DNA of 15,390 bases from Pseudomonadota bacterium (GCA_030635485.1 DAOVYS010000034.1:1-15390); one strand, 5' to 3'; positions 1 to 7,086 are shown, counted from the first letter of the stretch. Numbers and translations are program-made. Notes: a model not told the origin generated them from the sequence alone.

Positions 1-200
1 CCGTTGGTTGGGACGGCGCCGAGGAAGGGACCGGAGAAAGAAAGGCAACATGCCTCTCCTGCCACCGGGCTCATGGAACCGACAATGACGATCTGCTCAG
101 ATGGGGTTATACGTCGACTGACCCAGGTGGTGCAACGCAAATTGCAGGCACCAGTGCTGTAACATACGGTTGCCTGGGATGCCATGACAAGCAGAGATAA
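1..200 (+). CDS. Multihaem c-type cytochrome, C-terminal fragment (5' end outside window)
   Basis: The reading frame is open from the left edge (first full codon at 3) to a TAA at 198-200. The 65 visible residues contain two c-type haem-binding motifs, CLSCH followed by RAHGT, and CLGCH close to the C-terminus (ending DKQR). The segment CLSCHRAHGT...LLRW closely matches the C-terminal part of the complete cytochrome at 11205-12266 (CLSCHRPHGT...LLRW), so the two are probably paralogues. The product would be an exported multihaem cytochrome matured by the cytochrome c system. It is followed directly by an intrinsic terminator, so it ends its own transcription unit. Total haem number, signal peptide and length cannot be seen. 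By analogy with its paralogue it could be a surface or filament-forming electron carrier, but that is inference. Confidence 0.85.
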   Translation, partial: VGWDGAEEGTGERKATCLSCHRAHGTDNDDLLRWGYTSTDPGGATQIAGTSAVTYGCLGCHDKQR

Positions 201-233
201 CAGCAACAGACAATCAACCCGGTGTTAATCACC

Positions 234-269
234 AAAAAAAAGGCGGCCTTTGGGGTCGCCTTTTTTTTT
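234..269 (+). terminator. Rho-independent terminator
   Basis: An A-rich run followed by GGCG (234-245) pairs with CGCC followed by eight T (257-268), leaving an 11-nt loop, and a nine-T tract lies at 261-269. The element begins 33 nt after the stop codon of the upstream cytochrome. The symmetry of A-run and T-run means it could also work on the minus strand, but no minus-strand gene ends here. Confidence 0.92.
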
Positions 270-321
270 GGGTAAACTTCACCCCCTGCCGAATTGTCTC
301 CTGTAATAGCCCCCAAAAAAT

Positions 322-347
322 CACAATTATCCACAATTGACACAATT
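322..347 (+). repeat. Three phased CACAATT direct repeats overlapping the -35 box
   Basis: CACAATT occurs at 322-328, 332-338 and 341-347, with spacings of 10 and 9 bp, close to one helical turn. The second and third copies overlap or abut the TTGACA -35 hexamer at 337-342. Regularly phased direct repeats at a promoter are typical of binding sites for a dimeric or oligomeric regulator such as a response regulator. The cognate protein cannot be named from the sequence. Confidence 0.5.
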
Positions 348-365
348 ATCAAAATTTGATAAAAT
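337..365 (+). promoter_or_regulatory. Sigma70-type promoter of the electron-transfer operon
   Basis: TTGACA at 337-342 is a perfect -35 hexamer. It is followed by a 17-bp spacer and TAAAAT at 360-365, a 5/6 match to the -10 consensus. The region is very AT-rich and lies between the upstream terminator and the first gene of the plus-strand cluster. Transcription would start near 371-373 and give a leader of about 170 nt before the ATG at 543. It is the best promoter I can find for the genes from 543 onward. Confidence 0.7.
346..362. promoter_or_regulatory. Perfect 17-bp palindrome between -35 and -10 (putative operator)
   Basis: TTATCAAA-A-TTTGATAA is a perfect inverted repeat with 8-bp arms around a single central base. 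It fills most of the promoter spacer and overlaps the first three bases of the -10 box. A protein bound here would block RNA polymerase, so a repressor site is the simplest reading. The arms are not in the FNR/CRP arrangement (TTGAT-N4-ATCAA), because the half-sites face the opposite way. The regulator is unknown. Confidence 0.55.
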
Positions 366-542
366 ATTAAAGAGTTATACTTAAAAACAGACATCCTCAT
401 CCGGTTGATTTAATTTTTGATTGCTCAGCTCGAATCAACTCAAAAGAGGAGGTCCGCCATTTAACAAAAAACCAGGAGTCGGAATCTGTTCCCCTGCTTA
501 CCATGCGGTAATTTTATTTTGAAGGCTGGAAGAAGTAAAAAA
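366..542 (+). other. Long 5' leader with hairpin and orphan Shine-Dalgarno
   Basis: This is the predicted untranslated leader of the operon. It contains a perfect 7-bp inverted repeat (GTTGATT 404-410 and AATCAAC 433-439, 22-nt loop). A strong Shine-Dalgarno, GAGGAGGT, follows at 446-453, but no ATG, GTG or TTG lies at a usable distance; ATT at 459 is followed at once by TAA. A two-codon ATG-CGG-TAA occurs at 503-511. I looked for a GEMM-type cyclic dinucleotide riboswitch core and did not find one. Otherwise the stretch shows no coding potential. Confidence 0.45.
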
Positions 543-2645
543 ATGGGAGTCAGGGTTGTCAGGGGCATGCTTCTGAATGCTCTTATCGCTCTGATATCCT
601 ACGACATTGCCGGGGCTGGGATGGTTGACGTAAACGCAAGCTGGAAATACATAATAGATAACAAAGGCTCTGCAAGTGACATGACAAATACGTACAACCT
701 CAACATCAATCTCGATCAGGAGATAACCGAGACCATAAGCCTTAATGAAACGCTCCGGTATAATATTCAGATTGACGAAGAAAAGGAGACCACCCAGTCA
801 GTTACACCCAACTTATCCCTTACCGTTGACAACGACATTTTTCTCTTTGACCTCTCTTCCACTACCACTATTGACATTGATAAAGAGGAGACTGATGAAG
901 ACAACCCGATCAGTGTCCGATGTTCCGTCAACAGCGCCTGGGAAAAAAAATTATGGCCCGACCTTCGCCTCGATTTAGGCGTTAACGACATTGATGATTC
1001 GGGTAATTTCGACTCCGGGCTCACCCTGGACTGGGATCTGGACATTTTCACGATTTATTACCGATTCAGCCAGAACACATCCTCGGACGACATTGAGGGC
1101 AGCGAATCAAAGTCAATGGACCACAACGCACGTTTTGAGGCATCACAACCATTCTGGGACAACCGCCTCATCCTTTCATTCTCACAACAATTCACAATCA
1201 ACAACATGGAATCGACAGCCTCGGTTGACGAGTCCGGATTTGCATATTTTCAAATCATGACCTGGACTCAGACCTTGTCAGGCTATGACGACTCTCCCGA
1301 CAAGGGGTCTACAGCCCTGACCGCAAACAACCTGCTGAGTGACAATGACGTTGAAACGGATGCTGTGGAGATCGACCCTGGCGAAGAGGACTTAAACATT
1401 GTCATCAAAGTCAACCGGGAACAGATTGACATCTTTTATATCTATACCAAAGAAGATGTCTCAAATCCTGCCGCCTTTCAGTGGGGCGTCTATTACAGCG
1501 ATGACGATGTTGACATTGACGATACGACTGAATGGACCAAACTCACTACAGACGCACCCACAACATATAATTCATCAAAAAAACGGTTTGCAGTGGATGT
1601 CTCCCGATTTTATGACACCTATATTAAGGTTGTGGCTGTCAATCCTCCGTCTGAAATAACAGTCACGGAGGTGGATGCCAGACGGAGGGTCACTTCAAAG
1701 GGACAGACATCCGTTACGGAAGAATCAGATAAAACCGAATCGATCACCGACTTTGCCATAGACCTGTCAATCACCCCCGACCTCTCCATTTCCTGCAGCA
1801 CGACTCTGCAGTCAACAGACTCCTCGGACGGGGACGAATCATCCCAGAGAACAATATCGAGCAGCGTCAGATGGATGCCTTTCCCGGACATGGAAACGAC
1901 ACTCAGTGTCAGCGACTCCCTGTCACAAGCAATTGACGAACCGGATGAGACGAACCGGTCATACGCACTAAACATCTCCTCTCCAATCCTGCCGACCCTG
2001 GATGTAAGCGTAGGGGTCACCAGGGGAGAAAAGTATGAAGACGGCGCCCATACGAACACAAACCACACATTCACTGTCACGTCAACCGCGCTGCTTTTCC
2101 CTGACCTGAATGCGGATCTGAACCTCTCAGCCACCCTGTCCGACGATATCGAGACAGGAAAAACCAGCTCAACCCGAAACGCAGAGCTGGGATTCACCGC
2201 CCGGCTGAACCCCAAGATGACGGCAACACTTGACATTGGCGCCACCGATGACTCAGAATCAGAAGAGGGAATTCCCATTGATATCGAATCAAGTTTAAAC
2301 TGGCGCGTGTCTGAATTCCTTTCCTTGAATGGACGCGGCTCGTACAGCTGGGCTGATGACCCCTCGATGAAACTCATCTTGGGCGCCTCCCTGGCACCCA
2401 CGGAGAAAGTACGGATGAACTTCGACGTGGAACACGATCAGTCCGAGGACGAAACAAGCCAGACCTATTCCATGGGATGTACATGGAACATGAATCGTCA
2501 CGTAACCCTTGAACTTGACGGCGATTACAAGACAACCCAAATGAATCCTGATGAGGCCGCCGCCGATACTAATGCTACAAAAGAGGAAGATGAGAATTTA
2601 TGGAGCATTACAGCTGAGTTGACAGTAAGATTCTCTGCGCTGTAA
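543..2645 (+). CDS. Exported outer-membrane beta-barrel (porin-like) protein with discoidin-like insert
   Basis: A 700-residue protein. I prefer the ATG at 543 because GGAAG (528-532) sits at a good distance; an in-frame TTG at 519 has no ribosome site. Residues 1-26 form a signal peptide (hydrophobic core, then AGAG before MVDVNASW). Most of the rest is alternating short beta-strands joined by Asp/Glu/Ser-rich loops, with repeated turn motifs (TPDL, FPDM, LPTL, FPDL, NPKM). By eye there are about 11 strands before residue 245 and about 17 after residue 395. Residues of about 245-385 look like a separate F5/8-type C (discoidin-like) domain, with phrases such as WGVYYSDDDV and YIKVVAVNP. No CXXCH and no MtrB-type CXXC are present. 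It heads an operon with two multihaem cytochromes, which suggests the porin sheath of a porin-cytochrome conduit. That role is inferred; strand count and family need structure prediction. Confidence 0.75.
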   Translation: MGVRVVRGMLLNALIALISYDIAGAGMVDVNASWKYIIDNKGSASDMTNTYNLNINLDQEITETISLNETLRYNIQIDEEKETTQSVTPNLSLTVDNDIFLFDLSSTTTIDIDKEETDEDNPISVRCSVNSAWEKKLWPDLRLDLGVNDIDDSGNFDSGLTLDWDLDIFTIYYRFSQNTSSDDIEGSESKSMDHNARFEASQPFWDNRLILSFSQQFTINNMESTASVDESGFAYFQIMTWTQTLSGYDDSPDKGSTALTANNLLSDNDVETDAVEIDPGEEDLNIVIKVNREQIDIFYIYTKEDVSNPAAFQWGVYYSDDDVDIDDTTEWTKLTTDAPTTYNSSKKRFAVDVSRFYDTYIKVVAVNPPSEITVTEVDARRRVTSKGQTSVTEESDKTESITDFAIDLSITPDLSISCSTTLQSTDSSDGDESSQRTISSSVRWMPFPDMETTLSVSDSLSQAIDEPDETNRSYALNISSPILPTLDVSVGVTRGEKYEDGAHTNTNHTFTVTSTALLFPDLNADLNLSATLSDDIETGKTSSTRNAELGFTARLNPKMTATLDIGATDDSESEEGIPIDIESSLNWRVSEFLSLNGRGSYSWADDPSMKLILGASLAPTEKVRMNFDVEHDQSEDETSQTYSMGCTWNMNRHVTLELDGDYKTTQMNPDEAAADTNATKEEDENLWSITAELTVRFSAL

Positions 2646-2648
2646 TCA

Positions 2649-2685
2649 CCTTAAAGCCTTCTACCTTCAGCCTAAATACCTATTT
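2649..2685 (+). repeat. Imperfect heptad array in spacer (CCTTnnn units)
   Basis: The spacer after the barrel gene reads as five units of 7-8 bp starting with CC: CCTTAAAG, CCTTCTA, CCTTCAG, CCTAAATA, CCTATTT. CCTTCTACC at 2657-2665 is the exact reverse complement of GGTAGAAGG at 3312-3320 on the other side of the next gene. The array ends just before the ribosome-binding site GGAA (2691-2694). Confidence 0.5.
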
Positions 2686-2701
2686 AAAAAGGAACAAACT
2701 G

Positions 2702-3301
2702 ATGCGAAACTGTTTACTTGTTGCATTGATACTGCCTGTATTAGTTCTTTCAGGGGGGTGCGGCGTAAAGTCCGACTCCCAATCATTCCTTCGGGAAGAT
2801 GTTGATTTGAGTTATATAAACCGGATAGCAGTGCTCCAGTTTGAAAACCACACCAAGAAAGAATACATTGCTTCCAGAATCAGAAACATGACTATTACCC
2901 AAGTGCTTGCAATGGGTATCTTCGACGTTGTAGATAAAGGTCTGGTTGACGCAGCCTTAAAAGAAGAGGTTATTGAACCGGGCGATCCCATTAACAAAAG
3001 TACATTGAAACGGCTTGGACAAAAACTTAATGTGCAGGCCTTTATCATGGGCGCCGTGGACGAGGCAGACGAAGGCAGGAGGGGCAATGTTGTCTACCCG
3101 GAGGTCTCCATTACCCTAAGGCTTATAGAGACCAGCGCCGGATTGATCCTCTGGCAGGCAAGCGGCCACCGAAACGGCGACTCCCTTGTCAGGCGTCTGT
3201 TTGGAATGGCATCTTATGACGCATACCACGTCAGCATGAAGCTGATACGCCGGATGCTTGCCACCATGGCTCATACCTCGGCCGGTGCCGAGGCATTATA
3301 G
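2702..3301 (+). CDS. CsgG-like lipoprotein (first of three)
   Basis: A 199-residue protein; GGAA at 2691-2694 precedes the ATG by 7 nt. The N-terminus is a lipoprotein signal ending LSGGC, with acylation predicted on Cys20. Residue +2 is Gly, not Asp, so outer-membrane sorting is expected under the E. coli rule. From about residue 38 it follows the CsgG/GNA1162/TolB-N pattern: a strand RIAVLQFENHT, a helix, a GIFDVVDK strand, a long helix, then AFIMGAVDEAD and a strand pair ending LILWQASGHR. Family members assemble at the outer membrane; CsgG itself forms the curli secretion pore. This protein is shorter than CsgG, and I see no clear transmembrane hairpin, so a pore is not established. Two more proteins of the same fold follow at once, which suggests a joint complex. 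It has no catalytic motif. Confidence 0.75.
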   Translation: MRNCLLVALILPVLVLSGGCGVKSDSQSFLREDVDLSYINRIAVLQFENHTKKEYIASRIRNMTITQVLAMGIFDVVDKGLVDAALKEEVIEPGDPINKSTLKRLGQKLNVQAFIMGAVDEADEGRRGNVVYPEVSITLRLIETSAGLILWQASGHRNGDSLVRRLFGMASYDAYHVSMKLIRRMLATMAHTSAGAEAL

Positions 3302-3312
3302 ATAATACTTAG

Positions 3313-3347
3313 GTAGAAGGTGGAAGGTTGAAGGATGAAGGATGCAG
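3313..3347 (+). repeat. Five perfect-period heptads that contain the next gene's RBS and start codon
   Basis: GTAGAAG, GTGGAAG, GTTGAAG, GATGAAG and GATGCAG follow each other with an exact 7-bp period. AAGG at 3331-3334 is the ribosome-binding site, and the ATG at 3342-3344 lies in the last unit. An earlier ATG at 3335, one unit upstream, is out of frame. Repeat gain or loss would therefore move the start signal. Confidence 0.7.
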
Positions 3348-4823
3348 ACTATCAAAGTAATCATATTAGCCGCTCTGATCTCTCTGGCAGACCTTGCGTC
3401 TACAGGAGCAACAACCGTGGCGGTCTTCCCTGTGGAAGACTTAAGCTATGGCCGAAACGGAGTCAACCTGGAACTGACCGGATTCTTGTCCGGAATCCTT
3501 GCGGATAAAGGTCTTGACGTTGTTTCCGAGCCTGATGTCATCTCCTTTATGGCTCAAAGCCGCGTACGCTGGGTCGGCTACATGTACACGAGCCATATTT
3601 TCAAGGCAAGGGACTATATGGGTGCGGACCTCATTCTCCTGGGCACACTCTGCCAGCGTAAGGAAAAGAGCATCCCCCGTCTGGGTCTGACCTTGAGCCT
3701 TGTCCGGACTGAAGACGGAGTCACAATATGGTCAAATTCAAAAGGAGTCAGTCAGGCTAACACTCGGCGGATATTGGGAATCGGAGAGCCGGATTCGGTC
3801 GATAAGCTTATACCGTATCTTGTAAAGGAGGTCCTGACAGGCTGGCCTGAACGTCTGGGACAGACATTGCCGCCCGAGGAGTCTGACCTTGAACTTGACT
3901 CATGGAGCCTGACAAAAAAATATACTCAGCCTGGAGAAAAAATAGGCGCCATGGTCCGTTTTTCTCTGCCCAAAGACTCGGAAGAAACGCCCAGAGTCTT
4001 CTTCAAAGAGGGAAACCGCCTCCATCTTGCCCTGGAATCACCTGAAAACGGCTTTTACGAGGCAACATGGCTTTCATCATACAGGGAAGGAGTCTACCCT
4101 GTCAGTGTACTACTTCGCTGGCCTTCAGGGGACGAGAAGACATCGTTTCTCGAAGAATATTACGTGGACGGCAGACCTCCGGAGATGAGACTCAACATCA
4201 AGGGACTTGCAAACCGGGAAAACGTGATGCGCGACAAAGTCCTAATCATGCCCTCGCTTAAGCAAAGAGAACAGATCGCCAGGTGGAAGATCTCAATTGA
4301 GAATCAGGAGGGAAAGACGATCATGACCGGTGACGGCAAGGGCAATATACCTGAAAAATTTCTCTGGAAGGGGCGGACATCCAGCGGCAGATTTGTGGAC
4401 GAAGGCACTTTCAGCATTATTCTCAAGGCATGGGACCTGGCAGACAACGAATCAATAACCTCGGAAGAGGTAACAATATCGCGCACACTGCCGATTGTTG
4501 AACTAACTGCTGAAAAGCAGGGCCAAAACATCCTGGTAAACATTCAACACACCGGTGAGATACCGATATCTTTCTGGCAGATTGAGGTGTGGTCAAACGA
4601 CAATGAACTCCTCAAGCAGACAGGAGGTGACACTCTTCCTGCCAATGTGAATATGCCATTCCCGGACAATAATGTGCCCGACAATATTGAATGCACAATC
4701 GTTGTGAGAGATATTCTGGGCAACCAGACCAAACAGGAAGTAAAAAATCTTTTTCAACTGGTCGGTCTGGACCAGGCTACCGAGGAAAAATCGGTTGAAG
4801 AAGAATGGAACGCAGATTTCTGA
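3342..4823 (+). CDS. Exported CsgG/TolB-N-like protein fused to Ig/FlgD-like domains
   Basis: A 493-residue protein. Residues 1-23 are a signal peptide (cleavage likely after STGA). There is no lipobox, unlike the genes on either side. Residues of about 24-165 repeat the CsgG/TolB-N pattern seen in both neighbours: TTVAVFPVEDLS, KGLDVVSEPDVISFM, then GADLILLGTL and a strand ending VTIWSNS. The rest appears to be beta-sandwich modules. One spans about 185-275 (VRFSLPK... GVYPVSVLLRW); a second, about 290-375, has a FlgD-like phrase (FLWKGRTSSGRFVDEGTFSI then AWDLADN); a third spans about 380-470. Such modules usually mediate protein-protein contacts. It is probably a periplasmic scaffold binding the two flanking lipoproteins, or an outer part of their assembly. 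Its start codon lies in a heptad repeat and its 3' end overlaps the next gene. No exact family is recognised. Confidence 0.72.
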   Translation: MQTIKVIILAALISLADLASTGATTVAVFPVEDLSYGRNGVNLELTGFLSGILADKGLDVVSEPDVISFMAQSRVRWVGYMYTSHIFKARDYMGADLILLGTLCQRKEKSIPRLGLTLSLVRTEDGVTIWSNSKGVSQANTRRILGIGEPDSVDKLIPYLVKEVLTGWPERLGQTLPPEESDLELDSWSLTKKYTQPGEKIGAMVRFSLPKDSEETPRVFFKEGNRLHLALESPENGFYEATWLSSYREGVYPVSVLLRWPSGDEKTSFLEEYYVDGRPPEMRLNIKGLANRENVMRDKVLIMPSLKQREQIARWKISIENQEGKTIMTGDGKGNIPEKFLWKGRTSSGRFVDEGTFSIILKAWDLADNESITSEEVTISRTLPIVELTAEKQGQNILVNIQHTGEIPISFWQIEVWSNDNELLKQTGGDTLPANVNMPFPDNNVPDNIECTIVVRDILGNQTKQEVKNLFQLVGLDQATEEKSVEEEWNADF

Positions 4824-5461
4824 CCCCGAGATATATGACAGATATCGTCAAACAGTTGAGTAAAAAATGGTTAAAAAGGCTTATCATCTCGGCCCTCTTG
4901 ATTCTAGCTGTCACCTCGTGTGCAATGAACGGCAGCCCCAGGCTGATTAAACTCGGCGTGATGCCCAAAGAGAAGGTGTGCAGATTGGCGGTTCTTCCTT
5001 TTGTAAACGAAACCGACTTTGAACTTGGAGGATTGATATTTTACAGGATTTTTATGTCGGAGCTTGTATCATCCGGGAAATATGTGGTATCACAAGAGGG
5101 GGATATCCGGAAAATATATGGTCAGCTCAAGATCTCCCACAAAGAGGCACCCACGTTTGAACAGGTCCGAATCCTGGCCGACAGGCTGAATGCTCAATTA
5201 CTTATAACAGGCAAAGTTGTCGACATGGCTGAAACAGTCATCGAACAGGAATCCAGACCGTCACTGTCCGTTGACTTACAGATCATCCAGGCTGACCCGG
5301 CCCGAATCCTGTGGACCACACACCACCGGAGCGAAGGTGAACGATACAGAAAGGTCATGCACTACGGAATGGAAAACACTATCACAGGCCTTGCAAAACG
5401 GGTCTCCAGCGAAATTATGGAACTATGGTTTTCGGAGGGATTTAACAGATGTATGGATTAA
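4805..5461 (+). CDS. CsgG-like lipoprotein (third of three)
   Basis: A 218-residue protein from the ATG at 4805, overlapping the preceding gene by 19 nt, which suggests translational coupling. An in-frame ATG at 4835 gives a more typical 28-residue signal before the lipid-modified Cys (motif AVTSC); neither start has a strong ribosome site. After the Cys the CsgG/TolB-N pattern appears again: CRLAVLPFVNETDF, a helix with FMSELVSSG, the strand KYVVSQEGD, then AQLLITGKVVDMAE and a strand pair ending RILWTTHHRSEG. The +2 residue is Ala, compatible with the outer membrane. With the 2702 and 3342 products it makes a run of three proteins with one fold, probably subunits of one envelope complex. 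No catalytic residues are visible, and the function is inferred only from fold and context. Confidence 0.73.
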   Translation: MERRFLTPRYMTDIVKQLSKKWLKRLIISALLILAVTSCAMNGSPRLIKLGVMPKEKVCRLAVLPFVNETDFELGGLIFYRIFMSELVSSGKYVVSQEGDIRKIYGQLKISHKEAPTFEQVRILADRLNAQLLITGKVVDMAETVIEQESRPSLSVDLQIIQADPARILWTTHHRSEGERYRKVMHYGMENTITGLAKRVSSEIMELWFSEGFNRCMD

Positions 5462-7086
5462 TCAGGACAGCGCTACTTATCCTTGTTATTACAATAGCAG
5501 TAAACGTAGACCATGAGGCCGGTGCATGGGGAAACAAAAAACTGGTGACAATCAACGGGATAAAATACACCACTGAAGATTACAAACACTGGTGGGATTC
5601 CTTTAAAACCAAAGATATGGAATTCCCTGACAGCCCGCAATCATTTATTGACTGGCATCTCCTAATCGAAGAGGCAAGGAGCATGGAGCTTTTCCTTATG
5701 CCTTCATACGTGAAAAAAATAAACACATTTCTAAAGGCCCGAACCTTGATGATCCTTAAGTACGAAGAGGTTGATTCAAAGATGGACATCACGGACAAGG
5801 ATCTCAGAAAGCACTACGAGGAGTTCCACACCCCGAGTATCATAGTAAGAATGATCGTTTTCGACGAAAAAGAAAAGGCATCGGACGTCTTTGATGGTCT
5901 CAAATCACAGACCCGGACAGTGGAAGAGATTATCAACCTGCCGCCTGAAGAAAGAGGGCCTGTCTTCACAACTGAAAAACGGTATCGGCCGGTAACCATT
6001 CCGAAAAACTGGTCGGAGCGCCTGAAGGGATTGGGTCCTGGGGATGCGACCGAGCCCTTTGAGTCCGGGATCAACCATATACTCCTCTTTGTTGTGGACG
6101 TAATGGGGCCTGATGACACTGATTTTGAAAACCGTAAAAAGAAAATCCAAAAGGAACTAAGAAAGCAGGACCAGGCGGAACTGACCGGCAATCTGGTCAA
6201 AAGACTTAAGAAAAAATTTCATGTGGAGGTGGATGAAGAACTTTTCAAAGCCCTTAGACCGGACAACATGACCCCGGAAGAGTTGCTCGACAAGATACTT
6301 TTGAAAACCGACAAGGCCGAGGTTACGGTCGATTATTTTCTTAAGCAGGCCCAAAAAAATATCATCGCTCGCGGACGGCATGCAATGGCCATGAACGAAG
6401 AAGAAAAAAAACGGCTTATGCGCGGGACCTTAAATACCATGATCTCGCAGTCGTTGACGACATGGGAAGCCCTTGACCGTCATTTCGAGGAAAAGGAGCC
6501 TTTCAAGTGGGTCTATGAATTCTATACTCAGCACCGTCTCATCAAAGAACTTGAAAAACGCTTCTTTACAGTAAACAAGGTAAGTGAGGAAGAGATCACG
6601 CTCTATTACAAAGAACATCTTGATGAACTTACCAGACCGAAAACAGTAAAATTTATGGAACTGGTCGACGAAGAAAGGCTTATAAAAAAAATGTGGCTTG
6701 AAATCACGACAGGAGAAAACATTTCAGAGGTGGCACAGAAATACTATTCCCGCAAGCCGCCTGTCCGAAAGGTTCCTGTAGACCACCTGGATCCTATCTT
6801 AAAAAAAGTTATTGAAAAACTGACAAAGGGAGAGGTCTCCGACCCGTTCGAAAAGGGCGCTAACAAGAGAACAGCCATCGTAAAACTCATTGAACGAAAA
6901 TCCGCCTGCCCTATGCCCCTGGATATGGTAAAAGAGAAGATACGCCCTATCATCAAAGAGCAAAAATCCAACAAACTACGAAACGACTATCTGACAAAAT
7001 TGAAGGCCGAATCCACCATTGAGGTGATTGAAAAAGCCTGGGAAAAAGTCAAAAAGGAACTTACAGGGAACGAGAATGGCAACTAA
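5449..7086 (+). CDS. Periplasmic SurA/PpiC-like (parvulin-type) chaperone
   Basis: A 545-residue protein. GGAGG at 5434-5438 supports the ATG at 5449, which overlaps the previous gene by 13 nt. Residues 1-26 are a signal peptide (cleavage near AGA before WGNKK). Residues of about 30-110 form a helical SurA-N-like segment (VTINGIKYTTEDY). Two parvulin-like domains follow: about 115-215 (VRMIVFDEKEKA... GPGDATEPFESG), and about 395-480 (VKFMELVDEERL... LTKGEVSDPFEKG), joined and followed by charged helices. In both domains the position of the usual parvulin active-site His (RHIL-type) is not His, so prolyl isomerase activity is doubtful and a holdase role is more likely. Parvulin-like proteins occur beside nanowire cytochromes in Geobacter, so it may help fold or export the barrel or the cytochromes here. 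Confidence 0.82.
   Translation: MYGLIRTALLILVITIAVNVDHEAGAWGNKKLVTINGIKYTTEDYKHWWDSFKTKDMEFPDSPQSFIDWHLLIEEARSMELFLMPSYVKKINTFLKARTLMILKYEEVDSKMDITDKDLRKHYEEFHTPSIIVRMIVFDEKEKASDVFDGLKSQTRTVEEIINLPPEERGPVFTTEKRYRPVTIPKNWSERLKGLGPGDATEPFESGINHILLFVVDVMGPDDTDFENRKKKIQKELRKQDQAELTGNLVKRLKKKFHVEVDEELFKALRPDNMTPEELLDKILLKTDKAEVTVDYFLKQAQKNIIARGRHAMAMNEEEKKRLMRGTLNTMISQSLTTWEALDRHFEEKEPFKWVYEFYTQHRLIKELEKRFFTVNKVSEEEITLYYKEHLDELTRPKTVKFMELVDEERLIKKMWLEITTGENISEVAQKYYSRKPPVRKVPVDHLDPILKKVIEKLTKGEVSDPFEKGANKRTAIVKLIERKSACPMPLDMVKEKIRPIIKEQKSNKLRNDYLTKLKAESTIEVIEKAWEKVKKELTGNENGN

Noticed and set aside
346..362. FNR/CRP-type box
   Set aside because: The palindrome contains ATCAA...TTGAT, the reverse arrangement of the TTGAT...ATCAA half-sites, so it does not match the consensus.
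107..400. Minus-strand open frame of 97 codons across the terminator and promoter
   Set aside because: It runs antisense through the cytochrome C-terminus, the terminator and an AT-rich promoter; composition is not protein-like and no ribosome site is seen.
366..542. Cyclic dinucleotide (GEMM) riboswitch in the leader
   Set aside because: These are common upstream of cytochrome genes in Geobacter, but the conserved core (ACGCAAAG-like segment and its partners) is not present.
1619..2401. Minus-strand open frame of 260 codons inside the barrel gene
   Set aside because: Ser/Val-rich shadow of the Asp/Glu/Thr-rich barrel sequence; no domain and no ribosome-binding site, while the plus frame has a signal peptide and clear beta-strand pattern.
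2649..3347. CRISPR array or insertion-sequence ends from the inverted heptads
   Set aside because: Units are 7 bp without spacers, and no transposase or target duplication is visible.
7028..7075. Upstream TTG start for the 26-haem cytochrome
   Set aside because: It would put a charged extension before the lipoprotein signal, and the ATG at 7076 has a good ribosome site.
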